Shown: positions 23,467 to 35,158, counted from the stretch's first letter. The stretch is 41,680 nt of DNA from an uncultured Collinsella sp. (GCA_900754275.1 CAAECF010000045.1:1-41680), one strand, 5' to 3'. Notes: generated by a model not told the origin, from the sequence alone. Numbers and translations are program-made.

Positions 23467-24663
23467 ATGACTCAGACAAGGCAAGACGGCATCACGCTCA
23501 AGCAGTGGCTCCCACTCGTCGGGCTCACCTGCTGTGCGTTCGTGTTCAACACGTCGGAGTTTATGCCCATCGGCCTTTTGACTGATATCGCCGCGTCGTT
23601 CTCGCTCACCGAGGCCCAGGCGGGCATCATGATCTCGGTCTATGCCTGGGGCGTCATGCTGCTGTCGTTGCCGCTCATGGTGTTTGCCTCGCGCTTCGAG
23701 TTCAAGCGGATGCTGCTGGGCGTGCTGGCCGTGTTCTCGCTCGGTCAGTTCCTGTCCGCTGTGGCGCCGACCTATCCCATCCTGGTCTGCGCGCGCCTGG
23801 TGGTCGCTTGCGCACATGCCGTGTTCTGGTCAGTCGCCTCGATTATGGCCTCGCGCCTGGTCGACACTCGCCACGGCGCGCTCGCCATCAGCATGATCGC
23901 CACGGGCTCGTCCATCGCGCAGATCTTTGGCCTGCCTCTCGGTCGCGCCATTGGCTTGGCCGTGGGCTGGCGCATGACGTTTGCCGTGGTCGGGGGCCTC
24001 TCAGCCATCGCGGTCGTCTACCAGGCAGCGGTGTTCCCGGCCATGCCGGCGGGTGAGCGCTTTACCGTCAAACAGCTGCCCGAGCTGCTCAAGAACCCGC
24101 TCCTCATCGCGCTCTACGCAGTCACGGTCTTCATGGCGACCGGCTATTACGCAAGCTACAGCTATATCGAGCCCTTCCTGGCGCAGGTCGCGCACGTCGA
24201 TGCGGGCGCCATCACCATGACGCTGACGGCGTTTGGCTGCTCTGGTTTGCTCGGAAGCTGGCTGTTTGGCCGCCTGTTCGATGGGCATCGCTTCCCGTTC
24301 TTGGCTATCACGCTCTCCGGCGTGCCGGCGGCCCTGCTGCTCATGGGGCCGGCCGCATCGTCGCTCGTGACAGTGCTTGCCGTCTGCGCACTGTGGGGCT
24401 GCTGCGCCACGGCCTTCAATGTGGCGTTCCAGGCCGAGCTCATCAAGCACACGCCGGCAGATTCGTCAGCCGTCGCCATGTCGATCTTCTCGGGCCTGTT
24501 TAACCTCGGTATCGGCACGGGCACCGCAATCGGCGGCGCCGTGGTTTCGGGTCCCGGTATCGCTTGGATCGGCTTCGCGGGCGGGGCGATTGCCGTCGTG
24601 GGCGTCATCCTCGCCATCACCGTGCTGTTTCCGGCCATCCGCCGCGCCAAGCCCGTCGCCTAA
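23467..24663 (+). CDS. MFS sugar efflux transporter, SotB-like
   Basis: A 398-residue inner-membrane exporter with about 12 hydrophobic helices. It resembles E. coli SotB/YdeA throughout: FVFNTSEFMPIGLLTDIAAS near the start, AGIMISVYAWGVMLLSLP, AHAVFWSV, ATGSSIAQIFGLPLGR and YSYIEPFL in the middle. SotB exports sugars such as arabinose and related compounds. The start at 23467 follows TTGGAGA. The 5' extension of the frame into feoAB is not used because it would cross the hairpin and the promoter. Confidence 0.88.
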   Translation: MTQTRQDGITLKQWLPLVGLTCCAFVFNTSEFMPIGLLTDIAASFSLTEAQAGIMISVYAWGVMLLSLPLMVFASRFEFKRMLLGVLAVFSLGQFLSAVAPTYPILVCARLVVACAHAVFWSVASIMASRLVDTRHGALAISMIATGSSIAQIFGLPLGRAIGLAVGWRMTFAVVGGLSAIAVVYQAAVFPAMPAGERFTVKQLPELLKNPLLIALYAVTVFMATGYYASYSYIEPFLAQVAHVDAGAITMTLTAFGCSGLLGSWLFGRLFDGHRFPFLAITLSGVPAALLLMGPAASSLVTVLAVCALWGCCATAFNVAFQAELIKHTPADSSAVAMSIFSGLFNLGIGTGTAIGGAVVSGPGIAWIGFAGGAIAVVGVILAITVLFPAIRRAKPVA

Positions 24664-24678
24664 TCACGTCCCCTCATC

Positions 24679-24745
24679 AGTTGCGGTGGAATAGTTCCTG
24701 TTTAAGGCTTCTGAAGGCCCAGACAGGAACTATTCCACCGCAACT
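24679..24745. repeat. 23-bp perfect inverted repeat
   Basis: AGTTGCGGTGGAATAGTTCC plus TGT (24679-24701) is exactly inverted at 24723-24745 around a 21-nt loop, then TTATTTTGGGG follows. It may act as terminator for the MFS gene, but the stem is longer than needed and looks like a dispersed palindromic element. Confidence 0.7.
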
Positions 24746-24816
24746 TATTTTGGGGGAGAGGATACAAGCTGGGCATACAATGGATGTCGTTGTGTTGAGC
24801 TTACCGGGAGGTTGCT

Positions 24817-26193
24817 ATGTGGGCATACGAGACGACGTTCTATCAGATCTATCCGCTGGGCTTTTGCGGGGCTCCGCGCGAAAACGCCGCACCCGTTGCC
24901 GAGGACGAGCTTGCCCAGGCCGTCAACGTTGCTCCTAACCCCGATGCTCCCATTATGAAAATCGCCAAGTGGGCCGACTACATGCAGGAACTCGGCGTTG
25001 GCGCTGTGCTCATCAACCCACCGCTCGAATCTGATAGCCACAGCTACGATACACGCAGCCTGCGCCATATCGACCGTCGCCTAGGTGGGGACGCCGACTT
25101 TGCCGCCGTATGCGACACGCTGCATGCCCATGGCATCCGCGTGGTGCTCGATGCCGTCTTCAACCACGTCGGCCGCGGTTTTTGGGCCTTCCGCGATGTG
25201 CAGGAGCGCAAGTGGGACTCGCCGTACAAGGACTGGTTCCACATTAGCTTTGACGGCGATTCCTGCTATGGCGATGGCTTTTGGTACGAGGGCTGGGAAG
25301 GCCATTTTGAGCTTGTGAAGCTCAACCTGCAAAATCCCGCTGTGGTCGATTACCTGCTCGAGTCCGTGCGCCGCTGGGCCGAGGTCTTTGGCGTCGACGG
25401 CCTGCGCCTGGACGTTGCCTATATGCTCGACCGCGACTTTATGCGCCGCCTGCACGCCTTTACCCGTGAGCTCAAGCCCGACTTTGTGCTGATCGGCGAG
25501 ACGCTCCACGGCGACTACAACCAAATCGTCAACGACGAGATGCTCGACTCCTGCACCAACTACGAGTGCTACAAGGGCCTGTACTCCAGCTTTAACTCGG
25601 TCAACATGTTCGAGATCGCCCATTCGCTGCACCGCCAGTTTGGCGGCGATCCGTGGTGCATCTACCGCGGCAAACATCTGCTGTCGTTTGTCGACAACCA
25701 CGATGTGCCGCGCCTGGCAAGTATCCTCACCGACAAGTCGTGTCTGCGTCCCGCCTACGGCATGCTCTTTGGCATGCCGGGCATCCCGTGCGTCTACTAT
25801 GGCAGCGAGTGGGGAATTGCCGGCGAAAAGGGTGGCCCCGATGGCGACTGGGCGCTGCGACCTGCGCTCAATGAGCCTGCGCCCAACGAGCTGACGGCGT
25901 TCATCACGCAGCTTGCGCACCTTCGCTCGGCCGACGACGCGGCTGCCCGTGCTCTCAACTACGGTGCCTATCGCAACGTGGTGATCCAGAATAAGCAGCT
26001 GCTGTTCGAACGCGCTTGTGACGGTGCGACGGTGCTCGTGGCGGTGAACGCCGTGGACGAGCCTTACACCTTTGGCACCGGCGAGCTCAACGGCTCCTTC
26101 GTCGATCTGCTTGCCGACGATGCGCCCACGGTCGAGCTGACGGGCACCCTTGAGCTTGCACCCTACGAGGTGCGTTATCTGCTGAGGGCCTAG
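24817..26193 (+). CDS. GH13 alpha-amylase-family enzyme
   Basis: Cytosolic alpha-glucan-active enzyme of 458 residues without signal peptide. The four GH13 regions are visible: DAVFNHVG (near 110-117), GLRLDVAYM with the nucleophile Asp near 199, LIGETLHG with the acid Glu near 228, and FVDNHDVPR near 292-300. A C-terminal beta domain completes it. It could be a maltodextrin glucosidase, a cyclomaltodextrinase-like enzyme or a glycosyltransferase of the family; specificity is not clear. The ATG follows GGGAGG by 6 nt. The DNA glycosylase gene begins 3 nt after the stop. Confidence 0.9.
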   Translation: MWAYETTFYQIYPLGFCGAPRENAAPVAEDELAQAVNVAPNPDAPIMKIAKWADYMQELGVGAVLINPPLESDSHSYDTRSLRHIDRRLGGDADFAAVCDTLHAHGIRVVLDAVFNHVGRGFWAFRDVQERKWDSPYKDWFHISFDGDSCYGDGFWYEGWEGHFELVKLNLQNPAVVDYLLESVRRWAEVFGVDGLRLDVAYMLDRDFMRRLHAFTRELKPDFVLIGETLHGDYNQIVNDEMLDSCTNYECYKGLYSSFNSVNMFEIAHSLHRQFGGDPWCIYRGKHLLSFVDNHDVPRLASILTDKSCLRPAYGMLFGMPGIPCVYYGSEWGIAGEKGGPDGDWALRPALNEPAPNELTAFITQLAHLRSADDAAARALNYGAYRNVVIQNKQLLFERACDGATVLVAVNAVDEPYTFGTGELNGSFVDLLADDAPTVELTGTLELAPYEVRYLLRA

Positions 26194-26196
26194 CCC

Positions 26197-26766
26197 ATGG
26201 CCGTGTCTGACGAGGGCTATCAACATATTGAGCATGGGTTTGAGCCCGTGTTTGACGAGCACTCGCGCGTTTTGGTGCTCGGGTCGTTTCCCTCGGTGCT
26301 TTCGCGCGCCAATGCCTTTTATTACGGCAACCCTCAGAATCGCTTTTGGCGTGTGATGGCCACGTGCCTCGGTATGCCTGTGCCGCCCAACGAGGGCGAT
26401 CCTTTGGCAAGCGGTGAGCCCGCGACGCTCGATGCCTCCATTGCCGCCAAGCGGGCCATGCTGCTGAACGGCGGCGTGGCCCTGTGGGATGCAATCGAGA
26501 GCTGCGACATTAAGGGCTCGAGCGACGCGAGCATCCGCAACGTTGTGCCGGCACATATCGAGCGCATTACCGGCGCAGCTCCCATTGAGCAGGTGATATG
26601 CAACGGTGGTACAGCTGGCCGGCTCTACAAGCGCTATCTACAAGAGCGCACCGGGCTGCCGGCCATCGTTCTGCCGTCGACAAGTCCCGCCAATGCGGCG
26701 TGGCGTCTGGAACGCCTTGTCGAGCGTTGGAGCGGCGCCGCTGATTGGCAGGCTTTTTCGATTTAG
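26197..26766 (+). CDS. Family-6-like DNA-deoxyinosine/uracil glycosylase
   Basis: A 189-residue base-excision repair enzyme of the uracil-DNA glycosylase superfamily. LVLGSFPSVLSR followed by FYYGNPQNRFWRV is typical of the group annotated as DNA-deoxyinosine glycosylases, and LPSTSPANA is the second active-site motif. It would remove hypoxanthine or uracil from DNA. It is probably translated with the GH13 gene, whose stop is 3 nt upstream; GAGGG in the end of that gene can serve as ribosome binding site. Its last bases overlap the convergent gene by 4 nt. Confidence 0.85.
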   Translation: MAVSDEGYQHIEHGFEPVFDEHSRVLVLGSFPSVLSRANAFYYGNPQNRFWRVMATCLGMPVPPNEGDPLASGEPATLDASIAAKRAMLLNGGVALWDAIESCDIKGSSDASIRNVVPAHIERITGAAPIEQVICNGGTAGRLYKRYLQERTGLPAIVLPSTSPANAAWRLERLVERWSGAADWQAFSI

Positions 26767-27419
26767 CAGTTTGAGTGCTCGGCAAGATGCCTCATAACGG
26801 CGTGCCAGATCGGTGTGGGCAGTGCAGGCGTGGCGCGCACCATGCCGTCGGTGTCGACGCCGCCCGTTGCGGCGCCACTGAGCTTCTGCGCGTGTTCGAC
26901 GGAACACCCCATACGAACGGCGCCCACGAGCTTGTCCATGGCCTCCGAAAACGGTCGCCGCAAGAGTCCCATGCGCGGGGAGCGACGAAGCGCCGCAATG
27001 CCGCTGCCAGCGCAGATGGCAACGCCGCCACACCACAATTGGTTATGGCGCTCACATGCCTTGTGCAGGCGAACGGCGGTCTCACGCGCCTGCTCAGTGC
27101 CCTGTTGTGCGGCTCGAATCGCGGCGTAGACACGCGTTCCCGTACCGCCAAAGCGCTCAAGCGCCTGCTCGATGGCTGTCAACGTCTTATCGTCAGCCAC
27201 ATCTTCAATGGCCAGCACGATGCCATCGGCAACGCTGCCGGCGTCATTTGCCTTCAAGTCGACCGGGTGGGGGAGTGCGGTGCCGGAAAGCTGTGCATAG
27301 GCGGTGATGGCATCCTGCAGGTCCCAGAGCAAAAACTCAAGATCGTCGCTATTGGGAATGCTGATATACGCAATGGTTTGCAGTGTTTTTGGTACATCGC
27401 CGCGTGCGGTCGTCTCCAT
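26763..27419 (-). CDS. Uncharacterised protein, possibly flavodoxin-fold-like
   Basis: A 218-residue soluble protein that I cannot name. The first part (IAYISIPNSDDLEFLLWDLQ) has no recognisable motif. The middle has LWCGGVAICAGSGIAALR, which recalls the C-terminal part of NAD(P)H-dependent FMN reductase/flavodoxin-like proteins (W-GG-x-I-x-x-G-x-G), but the expected N-terminal flavin-binding loop is not evident. AAAGGAGG 5-6 nt before the ATG makes it a real gene. It is convergent with the glycosylase, overlapping by 4 nt, and divergent from the aminotransferase. Confidence 0.7.
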   Translation of the reverse strand: METTARGDVPKTLQTIAYISIPNSDDLEFLLWDLQDAITAYAQLSGTALPHPVDLKANDAGSVADGIVLAIEDVADDKTLTAIEQALERFGGTGTRVYAAIRAAQQGTEQARETAVRLHKACERHNQLWCGGVAICAGSGIAALRRSPRMGLLRRPFSEAMDKLVGAVRMGCSVEHAQKLSGAATGGVDTDGMVRATPALPTPIWHAVMRHLAEHSNC

Positions 27420-27512
27420 GCTGCCTCCTTTCCGGTTGGTTTCCGTTTAGGTTACACCGTCTGGTGGCGCCCCGCCGCGCTATCCTAGTGCAACCCTTAC
27501 GAAAGGAACGCC

Positions 27513-28649
27513 ATGCGTCTGCCCATGAATACCTCGCTTGCCACGCTCAAGCCCTCTGGCATCCGCCGGATTAACGCGCTCGCCGCCCAGCACCCGGGGT
27601 GCATCGCGCTTGCGCTTGGCGAGCCCGATTTTCCCACGCCCGATGTGATTAGCGCCGAGGTGACCGCCGCACTGGACCGCGGTGACACGCACTATCCGCC
27701 CAACAACGGTCGCCCCGCCCTGCGTGATGCACTGTCCAAATATATGGATGACGCGGGCCTGGCGTTTTCCGCCGATGAGGTCATCCTGACCGACGGTGCG
27801 ACCGAGGCACTGTCGGCAACATTCATGGCTATGCTCAACCCCGGCGACGAGGTCATTATCCCCACGCCGGCCTTTGGCCTGTACGAGAGCATCGTCGTGG
27901 CCAACCACGCCAAAGCAGTCTTTTTGGATACGGAGCCTGCGCAATTTCAGATTGACGAGGATGCGCTTCGTGCTTGCGTGACGCCGGCGACCAAGGCCAT
28001 CGTCATCTGCTCGCCCAACAATCCTACGGGCTGTATCCTCAACGCGGCTTCGCTTGACGCCGTGGCGCACGTGGCGGAGCAGACGGGCATCTACGTGGTC
28101 TGCGACGACGTATACAACCGCCTGGTTTATGTGGATGGCTACGAGCGCTTTGCCCAGCATCACCCGGAGCTTCGCGATCAGACGGTCGTCATCGAGAGCT
28201 TCTCCAAGCCCTGGGCCATGACCGGCTGGCGCCTGGGCTGGCTCGCAGCAGCGGCACCCGTCATCGCCGAGATCGCAAAAGCTCACCAATACCTAGTATC
28301 GAGCGCCGTCTCCTTCGAGATGGACGCCGCGGCCCGAGCCCTGACCGTCGACCCAACCCCCATGCTCAAAGTCTACCGAGCCCGCCGCAAACGCGTGCTC
28401 GCAGCCTTAAACGCTATGGGCCTCGACGTAGTGGAACCAGCCGGCGCCTTCTACGCCTTCCCCAGCATCAAACAATTCGGCCTAACCAGCGAAGCCTTCT
28501 GCATCAAAGCCATCGAAGAAGCCAACGTAGCCCTAGTTCCGGGCGACTGTTTCGGCACCGAAGGTCACATCCGCTTAAGCTACTGCGTCTCCGATAAAGA
28601 TCTGGACGAAGGACTAGCCCGCCTGTCCAACTTCGTTTCAACCCTGTAG
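27513..28649 (+). CDS. Class I/II pyridoxal-phosphate aminotransferase
   Basis: A 378-residue fold-type I aminotransferase. LGEPDFPTP near residues 35-43 is the substrate-side loop. CSPNNPTG binds the cofactor and substrate. The Schiff-base lysine is in ESFSKPWAMTGWRLGW near residue 233. It is closest in style to aspartate/aromatic or alanine-type enzymes; amino-acid specificity is not readable. ATG 27513 follows GAAAGGA. Codon use changes abruptly in the last third: Glu is GAG through residue 270, but GAA in the last 70 codons, and Lys turns to AAA, unlike the rest of the gene and the neighbours. Confidence 0.92.
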   Translation: MRLPMNTSLATLKPSGIRRINALAAQHPGCIALALGEPDFPTPDVISAEVTAALDRGDTHYPPNNGRPALRDALSKYMDDAGLAFSADEVILTDGATEALSATFMAMLNPGDEVIIPTPAFGLYESIVVANHAKAVFLDTEPAQFQIDEDALRACVTPATKAIVICSPNNPTGCILNAASLDAVAHVAEQTGIYVVCDDVYNRLVYVDGYERFAQHHPELRDQTVVIESFSKPWAMTGWRLGWLAAAAPVIAEIAKAHQYLVSSAVSFEMDAAARALTVDPTPMLKVYRARRKRVLAALNAMGLDVVEPAGAFYAFPSIKQFGLTSEAFCIKAIEEANVALVPGDCFGTEGHIRLSYCVSDKDLDEGLARLSNFVSTL

Positions 28650-28741
28650 CCCTCAGGGATGCAACACATCAGCCCACCGACCCAAGCATTATGAGTGGGG
28701 GCGTCAGCCAACGAAAACCCGGGCTGCCCAAAGTCAAGGCA

Positions 28742-28876
28742 GGCACGCGCCGCCGAAGGCCAGGCGCAAGGTTTTCGTAGATTCCGCACGAGCCGAAGAG
28801 CACTTAATGTGCTCTTCGTGCGAGCCAGGACTTGACCGAGCGAAAACCTTGCGCCTGGCCTTCGGCGGCGCGTGCC
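28742..28876. repeat. Palindromic structured element, copy 1
   Basis: Perfect 36-bp outer arms (28742-28777 and 28841-28876) enclose a 63-nt centre with a second hairpin CGAAGAGCAC-TTAAT-GTGCTCTTCG (28794-28818). The centre aligns over 77 nt with 41600-41676: TTCCGCACG, AGCACTTAATGTGCT and CAGGACT are shared, while the outer arms differ in sequence but remain complementary within each copy. It ends 33 nt before the rplJ -35 box. Confidence 0.8.
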
Positions 28877-28909
28877 GGATGGTGGAATTGTGTGCAGCCC
28901 GGTTTTCCG

Positions 28910-28938
28910 TTGACCGACGCCGGGGTCCCCGCCATAAT
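28910..28938 (+). promoter_or_regulatory. Promoter of rplJ-rplL
   Basis: TTGACC (28910-28915) and CATAAT (28933-28938) are 17 nt apart. GGTTTTCC precedes the -35 box, as at the tuf and rpmG promoters. Confidence 0.7.
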
Positions 28939-28959
28939 ACTTTCGGTTCACGCACGAAT

Positions 28960-29090
28960 CCGCTGCCAGAGACAGCCGGCGCAAACGGGTCTTACCCGCG
29001 AGCTTAATGGGACTTCCCGCCAGCCGAGGTGGTCGAGTAGATATGTCTTCTCGCCCCCGTCGCTCATGCAGCGCGGGGGCTTTCTTTTTG
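28960..29090 (+). ncRNA. L10 (rplJ) leader with attenuator
   Basis: The leader contains GCTTAATGGGACTTCCCGCC followed by AGCCGAGGT, the signature of the ribosomal protein L10 leader that the L10-L12 complex binds. It then has a terminator hairpin GCCCCCG...CGGGGGC (29053-29080) with TTTCTTTTT. This is the expected arrangement for autogenous control of rplJL by attenuation. Confidence 0.8.
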
Positions 29091-29154
29091 GACATGCCCC
29101 CGTCACGTCCTTGTGGCGGACCGTGCCCGGAAAGAATTCGAGGAGGTGTAATTC

Positions 29155-29676
29155 ATGCCCCAGCAGTACAAAATCGACAAGGTTGCAGAGATCGAGTCCC
29201 GTATCGCCGAGAACGCCGGTCTGTTCGTCGTCAACTACAACGGTCTGACGGTTAAGCAGGCTCAGGAGCTGCGTCATCAGCTTCGCGAGTGCGGTGCCGA
29301 GATGAAGGTCTACAAGAACAACCTGGTCAAGATCGCTCTCAAGAACCAGGAGCAGCCCGAGCTCGACGAGATTCTCGCCGGCCCCGTCGCTTATGTGTTC
29401 TACGAGTCCGAGCCGGTCGAGGCCGCTAAGGCCCTTAAGGACTTCTCCGCTAAGTCCAAGGGCGTCCTTGAGATCAAGGGCGGTATCTCCGACGGCAAGG
29501 CCGTTTCCGCTGATGATGTTAAGGCTATCGCCGAGCTGCCCACCAAGGATCAGCTTCTCGGCCAGATCGCCGGTCTCATCTCCGGTTTCGCTCGCGACAT
29601 CGCTGTCTGCGTCAACGGCGTTTCCTCTGGTCTCGCTCGTTCGATTCAGCAGGTCTCCGAGCAGAAGGCAGCCTAG
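29155..29676 (+). CDS. rplJ: 50S ribosomal protein L10
   Basis: Base of the L7/L12 stalk, 173 residues. The N-terminal rRNA-binding part (FVVNYNGLTVKQAQELRHQL, KVYKNNLVKIAL) is clear, and the C-terminal helix that binds L12 dimers follows. The ATG follows GAGGAGGTG. It is controlled by the leader just upstream and is followed by rplL after 102 nt. Confidence 0.97.
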   Translation: MPQQYKIDKVAEIESRIAENAGLFVVNYNGLTVKQAQELRHQLRECGAEMKVYKNNLVKIALKNQEQPELDEILAGPVAYVFYESEPVEAAKALKDFSAKSKGVLEIKGGISDGKAVSADDVKAIAELPTKDQLLGQIAGLISGFARDIAVCVNGVSSGLARSIQQVSEQKAA

Positions 29677-29713
29677 TCGCTGTTTTCACCCGCGGCGGCA
29701 ACGCCGCACCCCT

Positions 29714-29760
29714 GGCGCATTCGCGCCGTGTTTTAACTGATCTCCGTGCATTCGCACGGA
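29714..29760 (+). other. Two small hairpins between rplJ and rplL
   Basis: GGCGC-ATTC-GCGCC (29714-29727) followed by GTGTTTT, and TCCGTGC...GCACGGA (29743-29760) just before the rplL ribosome binding site. They may stabilise or process the mRNA so that L12 is made in excess over L10. Confidence 0.4.
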
Positions 29761-29778
29761 AACCGAAAGGACTTAGAA

Positions 29779-30156
29779 ATGGCTAAGCTTACCACCGATG
29801 AGATCATCGATGCTCTTAAGGAAATGACCCTTCTCGAGGCTTCCGAGCTCGTTAAGGCTATCGAGGACACCTTCGGCGTTTCCGCCGCTGCTCCTGCCGC
29901 TGTTGTCGCCGCTCCCGCTGCTGGCGCTGCTGAGGCCGAGGAGAAGACCGAGTTTGACGTCGTGCTCGAGGGCTTCGGCGACAACAAGATCCAGGTCATC
30001 AAGGCCGTCCGTGAGCTCACCAACCTTGGCCTGAAGGAGGCCAAGGAGGTCGTCGAGGGCGCTCCCAAGGCTGTTCTCGAGGGTGCCAAGAAGGAGGACG
30101 CCGAGGCTGCCAAGGAGAAGCTCGAGGCTGCTGGCGCTGCTGTCACCCTCAAGTAA
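29779..30156 (+). CDS. rplL: 50S ribosomal protein L7/L12
   Basis: Stalk protein that recruits translational GTPases, 125 residues. An N-terminal dimerisation part (MAKLTTDEIIDALKEM) leads through an Ala-rich hinge to the C-terminal domain with KTEFDVVLEGFGDNKIQVIK and LKEAKEVVEGAPK. The ATG at 29779 follows GAAAGGA; the earlier ATG in frame lacks a site. A terminator follows. Confidence 0.98.
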   Translation: MAKLTTDEIIDALKEMTLLEASELVKAIEDTFGVSAAAPAAVVAAPAAGAAEAEEKTEFDVVLEGFGDNKIQVIKAVRELTNLGLKEAKEVVEGAPKAVLEGAKKEDAEAAKEKLEAAGAAVTLK

Positions 30157-30184
30157 TCAGGCTTTCTCGCCAGATTTCTTTGCA

Positions 30185-30218
30185 GACGGGGTTCGCATTG
30201 CGAGCCCCGTCTTTTTTG
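30185..30218 (+). terminator. rplL terminator
   Basis: A 12-bp stem (30185-30196 with 30200-30211) with loop ATT, then six T. The 250 nt from here to galU hold no gene; I see a TTGACC near 30330 but no convincing -10 box. Confidence 0.9.
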
Positions 30219-30470
30219 TTTTTCGGTCCCTCGAGATCGGTTGCTTAAACTGCCATGTTCTGTGATTTGCGTCGTATCGGGTGTCCTGCCGTTGGGCAAT
30301 AAAATTGCACCATTCGAGCAATAATTTGCGTTGACCTGCTGAAGAATTGTCTCTGCCTTGTAGCGACATATAGTTCCAGCGGTAAGATGCTTAAGTATCG
30401 CAATTTGGTCTGCGGCTGTGTGCCGCACGCATGGGGCGCTTTTGCGCCTGCGAAAGGATCTTTGAATAAC

Positions 30471-31379
30471 ATGAAGGCAATCATCCCCGCCGCCGGTCTT
30501 GGCACGCGTTTTCTGCCTGGCACCAAGTGCACGCCCAAAGAGATGCTGCCGGTGCTCGACAAGCCCGTCATTCAGTACGTCGTCGAGGAGGCGCTCGACC
30601 CCGAGGAAGTCGACGACGCCATCATCGTTACTTCTCCCGGCAAGCCCGAGCTGCTGAACTACTTCCAGCCCGATCGCTCGCTCGAGAACCTGCTGCGCGA
30701 GCGCGGCAAGAACGCCTATGCCGATGCCGTCGCCCACGCTGGCGGTATGCCGGTCGACTTCCGCTATCAGTACGAGCCCAAGGGCCTCGGCCATGCTATC
30801 CGCTCTGCTGCCGACGCCGTGGCAGGGGAGAACTTCCTGGTTCTTCTGGGCGACTACGTTGTGCCTAACCGCGACATCTGCGACAAGATGCTCGCCGTTT
30901 CCAAGGAGCACGGTGGCGCTTCGGTTATCGCCGTCGCTGCTTGCTCGCCCGAGGAAGTCAGCCGCTACGGCGTTATCGCCGGTGAGCGCGTCGGTTCGCT
31001 CGAGGGCGCCGAGGACGTTGCCGATGTAGAGCCGGGCGCTGTCTGGCGTATCGGCGGTCTGGTCGAGAAGCCCGCTCCCGAGGCGGCTCCGTCCAACCTG
31101 TACATTGTCGGCCGTTATCTGCTGAGCCCGCTGGTCATGGACCTGCTCGCTGATCAGCAGGCCGGCAAGGGCGGCGAGATTCAGCTCACCGACGCCATGG
31201 CCCGCTCGCTCGATCGCGAGGCTATGTACGCTGTCGTTATCGACCCGCTGTCGGGCTACGACACCGGCACCCCGTCTGGCTGGATGGCCACCAACGCCCT
31301 CATGGCCGCAAGCGATCCTCGCTTTGCCAGCGCCTTCTGGGACGCCATCGACGAGCGCGGCGGATTGATGCGCAAGTAA
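30471..31379 (+). CDS. galU: UTP-glucose-1-phosphate uridylyltransferase
   Basis: Makes UDP-glucose from glucose-1-phosphate and UTP for envelope polysaccharides and galactose metabolism. The 302-residue protein starts MKAIIPAAGLGTRFLPGTK, with the nucleotide-binding loop and the conserved CTPKEMLPVLDKP that follows. LGDYVV and the late GYDTGTPSGW segment match the family. AAAGGA lies 12 nt before the ATG, a rather long spacing; TTG at 30462 is a possible alternative start. It lies alone between the rplL and rpoB units with its own terminator. Confidence 0.95.
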   Translation: MKAIIPAAGLGTRFLPGTKCTPKEMLPVLDKPVIQYVVEEALDPEEVDDAIIVTSPGKPELLNYFQPDRSLENLLRERGKNAYADAVAHAGGMPVDFRYQYEPKGLGHAIRSAADAVAGENFLVLLGDYVVPNRDICDKMLAVSKEHGGASVIAVAACSPEEVSRYGVIAGERVGSLEGAEDVADVEPGAVWRIGGLVEKPAPEAAPSNLYIVGRYLLSPLVMDLLADQQAGKGGEIQLTDAMARSLDREAMYAVVIDPLSGYDTGTPSGWMATNALMAASDPRFASAFWDAIDERGGLMRK

Positions 31380-31399
31380 GCCTTCGGGCATCGACATTT

Positions 31400-31433
31400 A
31401 CGGGCGCGGACCTCGGTTCGCGCCCGTTTTTTA
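31400..31433 (+). terminator. galU terminator
   Basis: ACGGGCGCG (31400-31408) pairs with CGCGCCCGT (31419-31427), followed by TTTTT. Confidence 0.9.
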
Positions 31434-31475
31434 TAAGAGCTGCGATTGCCGGCTCTCTGTTCACAGAAAATATAT

Positions 31476-31487
31476 GAACAGATGTTC
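31476..31487. promoter_or_regulatory. LexA-like box GAACAGATGTTC
   Basis: It matches GAAC-N4-GTTC, the core of Gram-positive SOS boxes. It lies in an AT-rich gap between galU and rpoB, about 80 nt before the rpoB -35 box. One match in a window this size can occur by chance. Confidence 0.25.
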
Positions 31488-31565
31488 GATACATATACAT
31501 CTACCTGCGTGTTTTCTGTCGAAAAACTTTGCTACTCCAAAAACTCAATCGCGTCAAGGCTTTTC

Positions 31566-31593
31566 TTGCCCAACGGTCGGTACCTGATAAACT
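31566..31593 (+). promoter_or_regulatory. Probable rpoB promoter
   Basis: TTGCCC (31566-31571) and TAAACT (31588-31593) have a 16-nt spacer. GGCTTTTC abuts the -35 box, a near match to the GGTTTTC block at the tuf, rpmG and rplJ promoters. Confidence 0.45.
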
Positions 31594-31666
31594 ATTAGGT
31601 TGCGATAACTGGCGAAGCTATGCCTCGCCAACCCACCGAGCATTTCCGTGAAGGAGGAAAAACCTG

Positions 31667-35158
<3,492 letters not shown>

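Larger units (their letters stand above)
28650..29154. other. Gene-free stretch: structured element, rplJ promoter and leader
   Basis: No credible gene. It contains the long palindromic element (28742-28876), the rplJ promoter (28910-28938), the L10-type leader and its terminator (28960-29090), and then a 65-nt segment ending in the rplJ ribosome binding site. Confidence 0.75.
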
